The position numbers were made by a program, and so were the translations under genes. DNA of 64,000 bases. It comes from Aplidium turbinatum (Eukaryota; Chordata; Ascidiacea; Aplousobranchia; Polyclinidae). Positions 34,001 through 46,000 of this stretch are shown here, piece after piece; positions within the stretch are counted from its first letter, which is position 1, and the number at the start of each line of letters is the position of its first letter. The notes below the pieces were generated by a model. The model was given only the letters and a program-made list of their open reading frames with translations, was not told where the DNA came from and did no database searches. Location of the stretch: positions 2,914,001-2,978,000 of the forward strand of contig OU964922.1 of NCBI GenBank assembly GCA_918807975.1, in the 5' to 3' direction.

Positions 34001-37000
34001 TTGTAGTATCTGTATTTCTTTTGTTTTTTTTCTGTTCTTCCTTCCTTCTTCTTTTTTGTGTCAATTTGCTACAATATTAAAAACGTAATACTTTCTTTCG
34101 TATAACTATTTGAATGAGAGAGTGCAGACTCGACGATCTCCTACGCCTTCAGGGCTACGGTCTTTCGCACTCTCTCATTGGATGCACACTGTCAGTTTTT
34201 GTTTTATGTATGCTTCGGTGTTTCGCATCCAAACAAAAATAAAATTACCATTCCATTCATGACGAATGAAGATGGCTGTTTCTGTTGCTCTTTCATGAAA
34301 GCGTTTTTCCTCTATCTCACAAATCATGGAAAATGTGCATGGCTCTTTGTCCACGTCATCCTCAGCTTCTAAATCAATAGCATTATTTATGTCATTAACT
34401 CGGGCCTCCGCCCTCCTCCTTTGCTACTCGTCTATCTTGCTGTTGTCGCCTGGTATTAACCTTTTTAACTTTTGCTTCTAACACTTTATCTTTTCCAGCC
34501 GTGCTTGCTTCCCGGTTGCCTTGTATACTGATAAGGAATAACATGTCTTCTTCATTGCTATTATTTTCCATTACATTGCGTGCCCAGAAAACAAAGGTTT
34601 CGCTAAGCTTTTACTGAAATTCCTGTGTATTTTTTACTTGTTTGCCTTTGTCTCTCTTAATCTTCATTTGAAATTCTTGCTTGTAAAAAGAAATTATTTT
34701 TTCTGACATTTTTTGTTGCATTTACTTTGCAACTGTAGAAATGTTAGTTCAAAAGTAAAACGTAAAAACTTGCTCAATTGCACTGCAATTACCTGCCTTC
34801 CTGATAAACTTGTTTGAATTTATTTGAAAATCACTTGCTTGTAGGTTGGTAACTTGCTTCGTTTGATATCTTGATCTGCTTTTGTGGGAACCGTAGCGAG
34901 TAGAACATACCAAGGGTCATGTTGTGCCGTTGTGCAAAAGAAGACATAGCCTAGCAAACTTTTTTCGATTAAATAGCTTACCAACTGAATACAAACTACA
35001 CGTATTGATTCTGATCTGCAATTGATAAATACGATTCTATGAATGTTTCACCACAAAGCATACTAAATGTCTAAGGTAATTCACCATTCCTAAGTTGTCA
35101 CAATTAAAATGGTTAGGAGCCTTGTCTTGATATTGTAGAAGTGCTCTATTTCATCAGATAATTTAAGTCTGACTCTGTAACGACTCCTTTCATTTAACCT
35201 TAACCTTATTCTGAACCTGGGAACAATGCTTTAGAAATGATCTGCACTTACTAGACTGAAACTGGAGGTATTTGACTGAGCTAAATAGTGGTAGGGGAGA
35301 CTGGAGTTTGTTGGAACATGGGGTTTGTTAGAACATTGCTTTTTTTTGCACCCCGAAAATATTTTCTAGGAATTTTGTTTATTTTAAAAATGAAAACACT
35401 GAAATGCTGTTGCTGTGACTTTCTTTGACCAAACCTTCCAGGAGTTCTCACTGGAAAATAGGCGAGTAAAAAGTGACATTGGACCCGGACATTTTTGATA
35501 ACAACCATTTCTTGGTTGCAGAAGATTTGTCTGGCAGCCAGACCGACGATTCCAAAATTCGGGCAAAAATTGGACTTGGGGAACTGACCCAAAACCGCAT
35601 TTTAAGTTTTCATAGCGCGCCATCTAGCGGTTGTAAATATTTGCTCTAAGTAAAATGCAACTTAGGACGCATATACACGTAATTAACAATCACAAAAAGG
35701 TATGTATATTAAAACTTTTTAAAAAAAGTTGTGATCATGGGTGTCGGCAGGGAAGGGGTAATTACCAGGATTATGATTATACATGTAATTTGCTCGCGAG
35801 GGGGCAATTTTCAAAAATTGGATTCTTCCACACAAACACTTTCTCGTAAGGTTTTCAACCAACTCTTACTACTTCAGTTTATTGATTTCTCTAAATAGTT
35901 TTGCTCCGTAGGCACAACAACCACTTCCATCATACGATAATAGTAATTTTTTTCACAATTTTCGCACCTCACCACTCAAATGTTACTTTAAATTTCGAAC
36001 TTTTCTTACCTATTTTGCAGCTTACAAGAAGAATTTGGTTTCTAAAATTGTGCCCTCCCAACCGCTGCATTTTTTCTGCCGACGCCCATGTTTGTGACGG
36101 ATTTGGCCATTTATTACAGTCTAATTATTTTCACGCAATTATAATTAGGCTACCTACATTAAAGTATAATTCAAGATAGGCTATATGACACTTCAACAAC
36201 ATTAGCAACTGAAACAAATGGAGATACAAAGTTGACTGATGTAGAATCAACGTATAATAGAAAGATAAACATCAGCGATTTGAGCAATTGATGCTTATCT
36301 GGAGACCATTTAATGTCGTTTCTTCAGTACTATTGCTTTGCTTCAACAGAAAAGGCAGCGTACATTTAATACATGCGATCACTTTCATTTACAAATCATT
36401 CATTGCAAAAAATATTTACTTGCAAAAACTACCACAGTAACAATTTGTGGACCCGTTCTAGGGATGCAACTATTTTTATTAAAGTAAATACACTTTTACA
36501 CTTACAGCTCTTGGGTATCTAACACTCTAAAAGTGATGAATTTTCACACTGAGCTTCACAAGCATAGTGAATACTTCATTTAAAGCCTTTCTTGGAGCAA
36601 CCACAAGATGTCCTTAAACGTTTAGCGCTCCTGCAATTGCACTTAATTTCTTTCAGAAAGGCTTTGGGTGCACATTCAGAGAAGCTGTTTCCTTGTATCC
36701 ATAGAAAATAGGATTCAGCACAGTTTTCAAATGACGCCATTTTGACACATTCTTTCAACTGATATATATTTTGAGGATACAGCGTATTGGTAGCGCAATG
36801 AATTCAAAGCATTCATGGAAAACACTTGCTTGTACAAATTTGGGAGAATTCTTCTCCGATTCTGAAAATGTCTTTTCTTATAAAGTTTCCGAAGGCGGCA
36901 CATTTACGTTGTACTTTGTCCAGACCTTTCAAGATTTTATAAACTTTTACTTTTCCCGTTTCGTAAAAGCAGGATATTGTATCCCACCCAGAGAACGCGA

Positions 37001-40000
37001 GGCAAAATAGCAAAGATCAGCACATATTTTCTCCGAGAGTAAGCAGAGCTCGACGAATGGAAATTTCCGCGTTAGAAGTTTTCATATAAATGTTGTTTCC
37101 GCATGGTGCGTGATAAAGCAAAAGGATGAGTATATCAGTATCGTCAGCCATCACAGTTAGCCTATGCTTGAGCATAGGTCTCATGTTTTTCCAGAACCTT
37201 ACGTACGATAGCAACATCAGCGTCTCCTTCGGCCTTGTCCACAGTAATGTCATTACTACTAAGATTATCCTAGCTAGAATAAGTTTATAAATTTTTGATT
37301 GTTACGTTTATTTGATAAAAACGCAGGTTTATTTGCCGGGATGGGTGTGTATGAGCGAATTGCTACGTCGGGACAAGATGTGGTCAGCTATATGCGCTTT
37401 TGCTCTGCTCCCTTGGTTGTTTTAATATCACAATTGTCAGAAACCACGCTGATATTGGTATTTTTCCCACGTAGAAGATATTGAATGAACATTTCAAGCA
37501 AAAGTTTCATATTCCCAACTTTTGGCCAGGGAAGTTGGTGAATGAGAGCATAGCCATCAAATACAAGCGAAATACAAGATAATCGAGAATTAGTGCACAA
37601 AATATCCTCATTTTGCGAGATTATGTATTTGAACAATGCAGATTTCTGAGATTTTTGCATACTTCCGTCATCTCAGAAAAGTGATGGTGGAACATTGGCA
37701 AGTTCATTCTAACTTATCTCCGGTTCCAGTGGCCCCTGCAAACAGGCGATAAACAGGAGGCTAATTTGTGAAAGATTTCGGTGGATGGCATGTGTATCTC
37801 TTCATCTTCACATTTTAAAACCTTCTTTGCTGCATTGTAAACGTGGAGTTCAAAATTGAAGTCAATGCTTTAAAAAGTTATTGATTTTAAAAAATCTATT
37901 CGTGATTGTTCCAACGGAAAAAAGTGTAGACTTTGTGTAGACTTCATTTTTGTAAAGACGTTTTTGGAAAGGCTTTTCAAATTATGCTATTTTTCAGGTT
38001 TGCTTGAAAAAGGAAAACGAGTTTAATTTGTCCTTTCAAGGAGAAAACATCTATGTTATTACATTGAAATTAAAAGTTGGAGCGTTCATCAAAAAATTAA
38101 AAATCTAGGAACAAAAGATTGAAAATGATTCATTTGATATATTCTCATTTAGGCCTACTGAAAAGTTATAACAATGAAGTGGAATCAAACGTTATTAAGC
38201 CTCTGGTTATCGACACTTGTCAAGACTGTTGAAAGAGTTTAAAAAGTATTTTCTTCTAGAATTAGACTTTACCAATTTAGATTGGATCTAAAACCCATTT
38301 GCAATGCAAAAACAAAGTAGGCCTACTGAGCACCTTTCTTTCAAATATCAGGAAAAATTTGCAGATCTATTTTTTGACTCTAAGTTGTGGCTTGAATTTT
38401 CTGGAAAAAAGTTTCACACTAGAGGGGAATATTCACCATTATATGACTAGCAGTAACCGCACTCCTGCCATTAATCTCCACGTATATGTGCGTGTCAGTG
38501 TTTTCAACATTGATAAAATACCATTCCAGCGTAAGTAACATTGAGACCGCCTATTGACAAACATCGAGCGACGGCTATACCTGCTTTGTGGCAGAGAGCA
38601 GTCGCACCCATCACACTGAATAAATACAGTATGTTCACTTTTTGGTTTTGTTTCCAGCAGGCTACAAGTAGGAAAGTAATTGGTTTCGAGTACGCGTAGC
38701 TTGTTTTTAGTTTTTGTTTAAATTAAACTTTTCAATAAATATCACAAACGTATATTTCGCAATGTTTATTCTTTTAACCGTAAAGGGTCGTGGAAAATTT
38801 TAGGAGATTAAAATGGGTCGCGAGCAAAAAAGTTTGGGAAGCCCTGATCTAGCCTACTAGGTTACCTCCTGATGTTAATGATGATACATAGCTTTTATTA
38901 CGGACGTTTCGTCAGTCAGCTCGACTGACGAAACGTCGGTAATAAAAGCTAGGTATCATCCTTAACATCTGGAGGTGACCTATAGTAGCCTATAGTATAG
39001 TCACCAGAAGAACGCAAGTCCCTTTATTTATCAAATGCCTGGTGAACAGTTTCACTCTGTTTTTATGACAGGTGTTGTTTACAGTGGCGTACGCAGAACA
39101 TTTTCATTGAAAGGTTTTTAAAAAAAACTGCTTGATACCATTTTAACTGTGCTAACCATTCAGTTCACGCATAAACAAAAGTAGGCCTATGACAGGTCAC
39201 AAAACGTAGACCTTTAATTTTGCTAATACTGTAGTACCTTAAAAGTAGGCTACTGTACAATAGGTCTACTGGTAGTTTTTTGTATTAAAAATAACTTTTC
39301 ATTTCATGTTTATTCCACAAGGTATTGACGTAGAAAAGTCAACGTTATCTATTGCATATTAAATTTTTCGCTCTTATTTGATTGTGTAAATTTTGTATTT
39401 TCCATTTGTAGACTTCTGTATATTTTAAAGTTACCGACTTAAACATGGGGACAACTTTTTTAATTGCGGTTCTGCTTTTATTTGCTAAGTTTTTTATTAA
39501 TAACCACCTCAAGCTGGGAGTCGAACTGTAACTGAAATTGAACTAAAATTAAACTAAAGACTTGAGTTGTAGAACTAACTAAGTCATATTTTATGGAAAT
39601 TGAGTTAACACTAAAAAAATGTTGTATAATGGTTAATGCTTGTCCAGCCCTGCACATATTTTGATTCAAATAACTGCTTAATTTCGCTATAACACACGCT
39701 GGTGTTTGCATAGAAATAAAAAATAAAACAACGTTGAAATAATTGTAACTTGCTTTATCTCAAAAGTCGTATTTTGGTCTTAAGTAGTTCTTCTATTAAG
39801 GTCTTCAATTAGAAAGTAGCCTGTATGTGCCTTATCTTCTGTGCAGCCATACCACCCGAAGCAAAATTATCTTAAAACTAAAAATTATCATAAATTTGGT
39901 AAAGTTACACCAGTCATACACCATACGTACAGCATAGTTAACATGTACTTTAACAACATAAAGTTGTTAAATTTACAACAACATAAAGTTGTTAAATCCG

Positions 40001-43000
40001 AAAGATATAAAGTTTCTGTAGTAATCATACCTAGTCTTAGACTAATAAAAATAATAGATTCATTTTTAACAAAGCACCACTACTTCTATCTGAGATGGAA
40101 TTGATTATGTGTGTTTATTTTTATTTTTATATTTTTATTTTTAGTTCCAACAGCCTGGTCTGTAACTGTGACTTTGGAAAATGGCGTAAGGGGAGAGTTT
40201 GATAAACAAATTGATGTCAACCAGCCAGCCATATTATTCTGCAGTTATAGTCCTGAAAATGGTGGCATTGCTCAGCAAGCAAAGTGAGTATTATCATTTC
40301 CTCAATAGTGAAATCTTTCCACAAAACAAACCATGTTCACTTGTAGCCTATCTTCTTATGTGATGTCACTTTTTTGCAGTGTTGATTGGTTGTACAGCAC
40401 AACAAAAAGTGCTACAGTGCGAAAACTCATCGTTTATGATGGAGTAGTTCAAAATGAATCTTCTGCACAATTTTCACTAGCACCACCAGCAAGTTTGCAA
40501 ATTAAATCAGCACTGATTGCAAACACAGGTATATTTATTGTATTATTTCATGAATTCAAAATGTTTTTGAAAGAGTAAATTAATGTTTCATCTTCTTAAT
40601 ATGAAACTGATGAAGGTGATAGAAATTTCTTGCATTGTTTCAAACATTTGCACGTCGTTTCAATGTTGCTATATGTATGAGATGTCCGTCCGGATCTAAG
40701 CCTTTTCCAAGATCCTGATCTAATGTTGTTTGACTATCTGGAGAGCTAAGAATAGATTGGTAGAGGCGCTCGCACTCTGCATTTCAACACGAAGTGTATT
40801 AGTTTCTACGACTGCGAGGAATGAATTGTGTGGCACATGGGGTGTGTCAGGCCGGTTCTTTGAAGTCTCTGACCTGGCTATGCTTATTGTGTTGTTCTCG
40901 CTGTGTCATCAAGTGTCATCCATTGTCATCTTATTTTATACTCGTGCGTTGTAAATCTGAAAAAAACAGTTCATCGCCGTTCACTAATTTAAGTAGGATT
41001 TTTTTTCTAGAAGTTTAAACGGTGATAAACTGTTTGAATTGGATCAACAACGCACGTGTACAAAATAGGCTAATATGGCACGGCGAGAAGAACACAATAA
41101 GCATAGCCAGGTCAGAGACTTTAAAGAACCGGTCTACCACGCCATTAAATCTGTTGCAGCAATGCAACAGATTTAAGTAGATACCAAACTTCATTTTTCC
41201 TATTGCCAGTCAGCGAGGCAACTTTAATTTCAATACCGGTCCATGAGAGAAAAAAAGTTGGGGACTGCTGGCTTACATTTTTAATGTGCACTAGAATTCG
41301 CCTAACTCGACACCAGAAAGGGAATATTGGAAAACTTGTGAAGTTACAGTAAATAAAGCATCGAGTTAAAAGTTTTTGAGTAAACTTTTGTTCAAACATG
41401 CGTGGGTTAAGGGCGAATTCGAGAATTTTTTTTTAATGCATGTCAGGCTTTTTTGCCCGAACTAGATTAATAAGAGAAGCAAAGAAACCTCTGATATCTG
41501 AAAACATATGGATCCACGTGGGTTGAGAAAGCAATTGCTGGAAATCTCTCAGATGCAAAGAATTTCTTTATGAAGGCGGTTATATATCTAAATAATATAA
41601 ATCACAGCCAGGCTCCTTGCATTGTGCTAGACTGGTAGAGTTGAATGTGGTTATTACTTGTTAATTCTTTTACTAGTCGGGCTAAACCAGTGACGATCGG
41701 TGAGGGAAAGCAAGGAAAGCAGTGCTTACCTGAGCGAAAACTATGCCAAATGTAATGACTGAATTCTAGGTTTAACTTATTATTTTTATCACGTCTATTT
41801 TAACTTGAAAATTACTGTATTCGTGACTAGAATTACTCGTAACGCTTGTGAGTAGTCTAAGTCCTCACCAAACCGCATGTCTTGCCTGTAAATGCCAATT
41901 AACGCAAACGTTCTTGTTAGATACCACCACTGAGGCTCAGGGAAATCAACTTTCAAAGTTGCTTTCCCCACGTCCAAAAACGTCAATGCGTACAATCGCT
42001 AGACTACTCGTCATACACTCAGATTGGTCTCTCGTCACGGTACACAGCACAGCATCATAAAGTCGAAAAGATGTCATAGAAACATTTCAGACCGCAGAGA
42101 AACTGCATTTCTTGTGTAGATTCTCATGTCAGTCTCCATAACAGTTACCCTTGATTGTAACCGACTGTGTTGCAGTTGGTAATAGAATCAACAAAAAGAA
42201 TCAGCCTACGTAAGCTTATTATTCGTAAGTGCAGACAGTGGCACACCGTTTCGGCCTTCCGACCTCCTCAGTGCAATAGGTAGCCTACACTGGATAAAGC
42301 TGTAAAGCAGCTGCTTTTAATTATTGCAGTAGAGTTAGCCTAGCCCTAGAATCCTAGATAGTAGCTAATAATGTGTTAACCAGTTGGAATTCGGAAATGC
42401 AACAGAAGCAATTAGCCTAATTAATATTATGCAAAGAAAGTGCTTAGGCTATATCAGTGGTTCTTAACCTTTTTTCCCTTATTGCCCATTTCTGTTCAGA
42501 TCAAAGTCCCATTACCCCAAATTTAATTTTATCTATTTTGCCATAACTTATTAAAAATATAAAACAGCGTTATTCAACATAAACAACATTTAATGTGAAG
42601 AACGACATGTATGGCATCAGTGAGATATTCGCTGTTGTTTTTTGTGTACAATCGATACAATATTGAGTGCGATTTTTGGATACTGGTACTGCACAACGCA
42701 AATATGACTCCAGATCTAACAGCTTGTTTGGGGATTTTGATTTCAAAGCAACAATACTTGAAAATGCTGATTCACAGAGGTAAGTAAGGGAACATAGTCA
42801 ACAATGTTAGTGTTTTTTTCGCAACTTTTGGACATGCTTTTCCTATCATTTCCCAGAATTTTTCCGAGCTTTCATTTTCAAAAGAAACCTTGTCAGATGA
42901 CTCATGAATCATGTCTAAAAACTTAATCTTCATCTTCTTCACTCTTAAAATTTTGAACAGGAACTCTGAAAGGATTTCTTGTTAATACAGTCACAGGTGT

Positions 43001-46000
43001 GTCTTGTTCAAAACCAGGAAAGTAGCGAAGAAATTCCTCAACTAATCTGCTAGAGTGGTCAACACTCAACAACCTCACTTTGAATAAAGCTATTGACATC
43101 GTTTGTCTCAATCACAAATAAAATACCCAGGCTATCGGATACAAGAAAAATCTTACTATTATGTCATAAAAATAAAATACATAAAACCAGCGACAAAAAT
43201 GATAAGAAAGTAAATCACTATGACCAAACAATTCTAAAAATGATAAAATATCACTGTGCTTGTTTGATTGTTTTGAACGGACTCAAAGCATCAAAAAAAA
43301 GTGTATATAAGTAATAAAGCAATTTTACCACTTACAGCTGTGACATTGTTTGCTACATCAATAATTCTAAATATTCTGGTTCAGCTAATTACCCACCTGC
43401 TATCCTGAAATTAACCACAAATTACCCACATTACCCACAATCTGTTAGATTTGGGGTAATGGGACTTTGATCTGGTCAGAAATGGGTAATAAGGGAAAAA
43501 AGGTTAAGAACCACTGGTATAGTCTAAGCACTTTCTTTGCATAATATTAATTAGGCTAATTGCTTCTGTTGCATTTCCGAATTCCAACTGGTTAACACAT
43601 TATTAACTACTATCTAGGATTCTAGGGCTAGGCTAACTCTACTGCAATAATTAAAAGCAACTGCTTTACAGCTTTATCCAGTGTAGGCTACCTATTGCAC
43701 TGAGGAGGTCGGAAGGCCGAAACGGTGTGCCACTGTTTGCACTTACGAATAATAAGCTTATGTAGGCTGATTCTTTCTGTTGATTCTATTACCAACTGCA
43801 ACACAGTCGGTTACCATCAAGGGTAACTGTTATGGAGACTGACATGAGAATCTACACAAGAAATGCAGTTTCTCTGCGGTCTGAAATATTTCTATGACAT
43901 CTTTTCGACTTTATGATGCTGTGTACCGTGACGGTAATTACCCATAGGTTAAGAACCACTGAGCAATACCATTGAACTAACAGTCGTGGCGTAATTGTAC
44001 GTGGGGTTCGCAGTTGAGAGCTTGAGGGTTCGACTCCAACCACCGCCTGTTGTTCCTTGGGCAAGAAATTTTACTGTCAAAGGCGAGTAATGGGTAGCTC
44101 CAAATTTAGTCACATTGTAGCTTATTCGAGTTGGTGGAAAACAGCATAGATTGTACCCTGAAACTTGAATGATTTGGTTGTAATGGGTTATGCTATGCCT
44201 TTAGGATGAAATGGATGTATAATCACGACATAGGCGAAGCACAATTTGACAGATTTTTATTTCTGATTTGTTTTGGAAATGCTCTCAGAGCGCACCAAAT
44301 TGGAAGTGTTTTTCAAAAATTTCTGGGGGAGCCCCCCAGACCCCCCGCTAGAACTGTTGCCTTCGGAAACACGCCTTCGGTCTTCGCCCGACGGTTACGC
44401 CCTTCGTGTGCCTACTACCTTGCTGCAGCATATTTCCAAGTTGCTTTCCCAACGGTTTAAGCCACCGCACGTCACTGGGCTAAACCCGAGTTCTAAAGTC
44501 GCCACTGATATTTTACATATACGTAGGCTGTATGTTATAAATCTTCAGGGCACATAGCATGTACGAAGTCTGATTCGTGCAGTGTTTTCTTTCTATATCA
44601 CTCCTTTTTTTTATAAAGTGCACTTGCTCTGTATACATTTACGTTCTTTCACAGGATTCTATGAATGTAGAATTTCCATTCCAAGCGATGGGGTTTCCAT
44701 GGGAACGTACAATGTTACAGTATTAGGTTGGTAATGTGTTTTGTTGCTCAGGTGTAGAAGCTTGGTGACCAGTGTTGTATGTTGACGGCGTCAACTTTTT
44801 GTTGACGCTGAGGCTAGCGCCGTCAGTTTATTTTTTAGTTGATGGAAGTGAAAGCGCCGTCAACTACTTTGCCGATTTGAAAAATCTCGTTTCACAATGA
44901 GAGTTAAATTTTGTTTGACGTTTTGAGTATCGTTTGTTTCAGAAAACCCGAAATGCTTATAAAAAGCATAATCTTTACGGTCCTCAAAGGTTCGAAGTCA
45001 CTCCGGTGCTGGGTTAATTTCGGACATGACTGGGGTCATCTCGGACAGCAATTTTATGCAGACGTTTTGAGTTGATTTGACAGTTATTACAGAATATTTG
45101 TTTTTGTTTTATATGTCCGAACCATTATGTCTTTAAAATCCAATAAATTATTCAAAAGATCTGAAAATAAGATTTTTTTTAAGTTTGATTTTTTCCGCGG
45201 GGATACTTCGGCCGTTGTGTCCGAAGTATCCCCGACCACGTGACTACAGGTAAATGAAGAAAATATGGCTACCTGATTAACCGCTGGTCAAAATCTTGCT
45301 TATCCGAGTATTGCTTTCTAACTACAACCTCAATTAATACAAAGTTTGTTTTGGTTAACTGCAACTGAATTATGACCTTGCACGTACAATCTTGAAATAT
45401 CGATATCACTGATAAAGTTACTTTCTCGACCTCAACTTTCTAAGAAAACTAGGCATACTTGCAAACTTTATCCTGATATGTAATGGAGCCACAAAGCTTT
45501 GGTAAACGTGATTTAACAATACTGTACTCTGACGTCAAATGCCTTATCCGAGGTATCCCCGCGTCCGAACTATCCCCGGTCTGCCCTACAATATAACTTA
45601 TAATAATGAAAACATGACGAAATGTTACTCCACGGAAAAGATGGTTTCAAATTCTTCACGAAAAAGCATGTGTCACGATTTCTTTCTATCTCTTACCAGG
45701 AAAAAGACTTGGAAAGGTTCAATGACGTAGTTTAATGGGTATAACCGAAAAGCAATCAATTAAATGTCGAATAGTTCTACTAGTGAAATGATATATATGA
45801 AAACGATTGAAGGACTCCAACGAATGGTTCACCACTTCCCTCAATTAATCAAAGTAACAGTAAACAGCAATAAATTCCAACGCTTTCGGTTTTTGATCGA
45901 GTTTAACGTGATCCACTCACAGCTTCTCATACGATTCTAATTTCAATCAGAAATTATATTAGCATCAACTTTGCTTCACTCGTATTCAATACTTCAACTC

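Larger units (their letters stand above)
29926..34185 (+). mobile_element. Jockey/CR1-group LINE, internally deleted and split by another element
   Basis: A short frame at 29926 reads VMLFLIAAETNPGD, like the N-terminal DIETNPGP motif of CR1/L2-type ORF2 proteins. The endonuclease is missing. RT follows: 29982-30476 (fingers, KSPGYDDIP), then 30492-31256 with FIDLKKAFDTVNH, GAPQGSVLGP and the catalytic YADDT. An element occupies 31257-33306. The C-terminus resumes at 33307 with HTRYLGITID and LQYGIINWGCAPTKYLN to 33918. A 3' hairpin lies at 34113-34179. One stop separates the first two RT blocks and one frameshift lies in an A-run near the end. Outside the insertion the protein is well conserved, so the LINE is moderately young. 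Confidence 0.85.
42033..43933. repeat. 0.42-kb inverted arms flanking a hAT remnant
   Basis: The left arm 42033-42454 and right arm 43517-43933 are reverse complements at roughly 95% identity. They run right up to the hAT termini at 42455 and 43516, so the inverted repeat with the hAT ends totals about 490 bp per side. The right arm contains a hammerhead-like CTGAGGA...GAAA (43700-43722), mirrored in the left. An extra hAT end (GGTTAAGAACCACTG) lies just outside at 43948-43962. No direct 8-bp duplication is seen at the inner junctions. Confidence 0.75.

Noticed and set aside
35281-35623. Two overlapping minus-strand frames as coding
   Set aside because: They overlap each other in different frames, lack domains and coincide with a probable MITE.
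44206-44557. Overlapping plus-strand frames rich in Pro, Arg and Leu
   Set aside because: They arise from a GC-rich dispersed repeat (CCCCCCAGACCCCCC region); the two frames overlap and neither has a domain.
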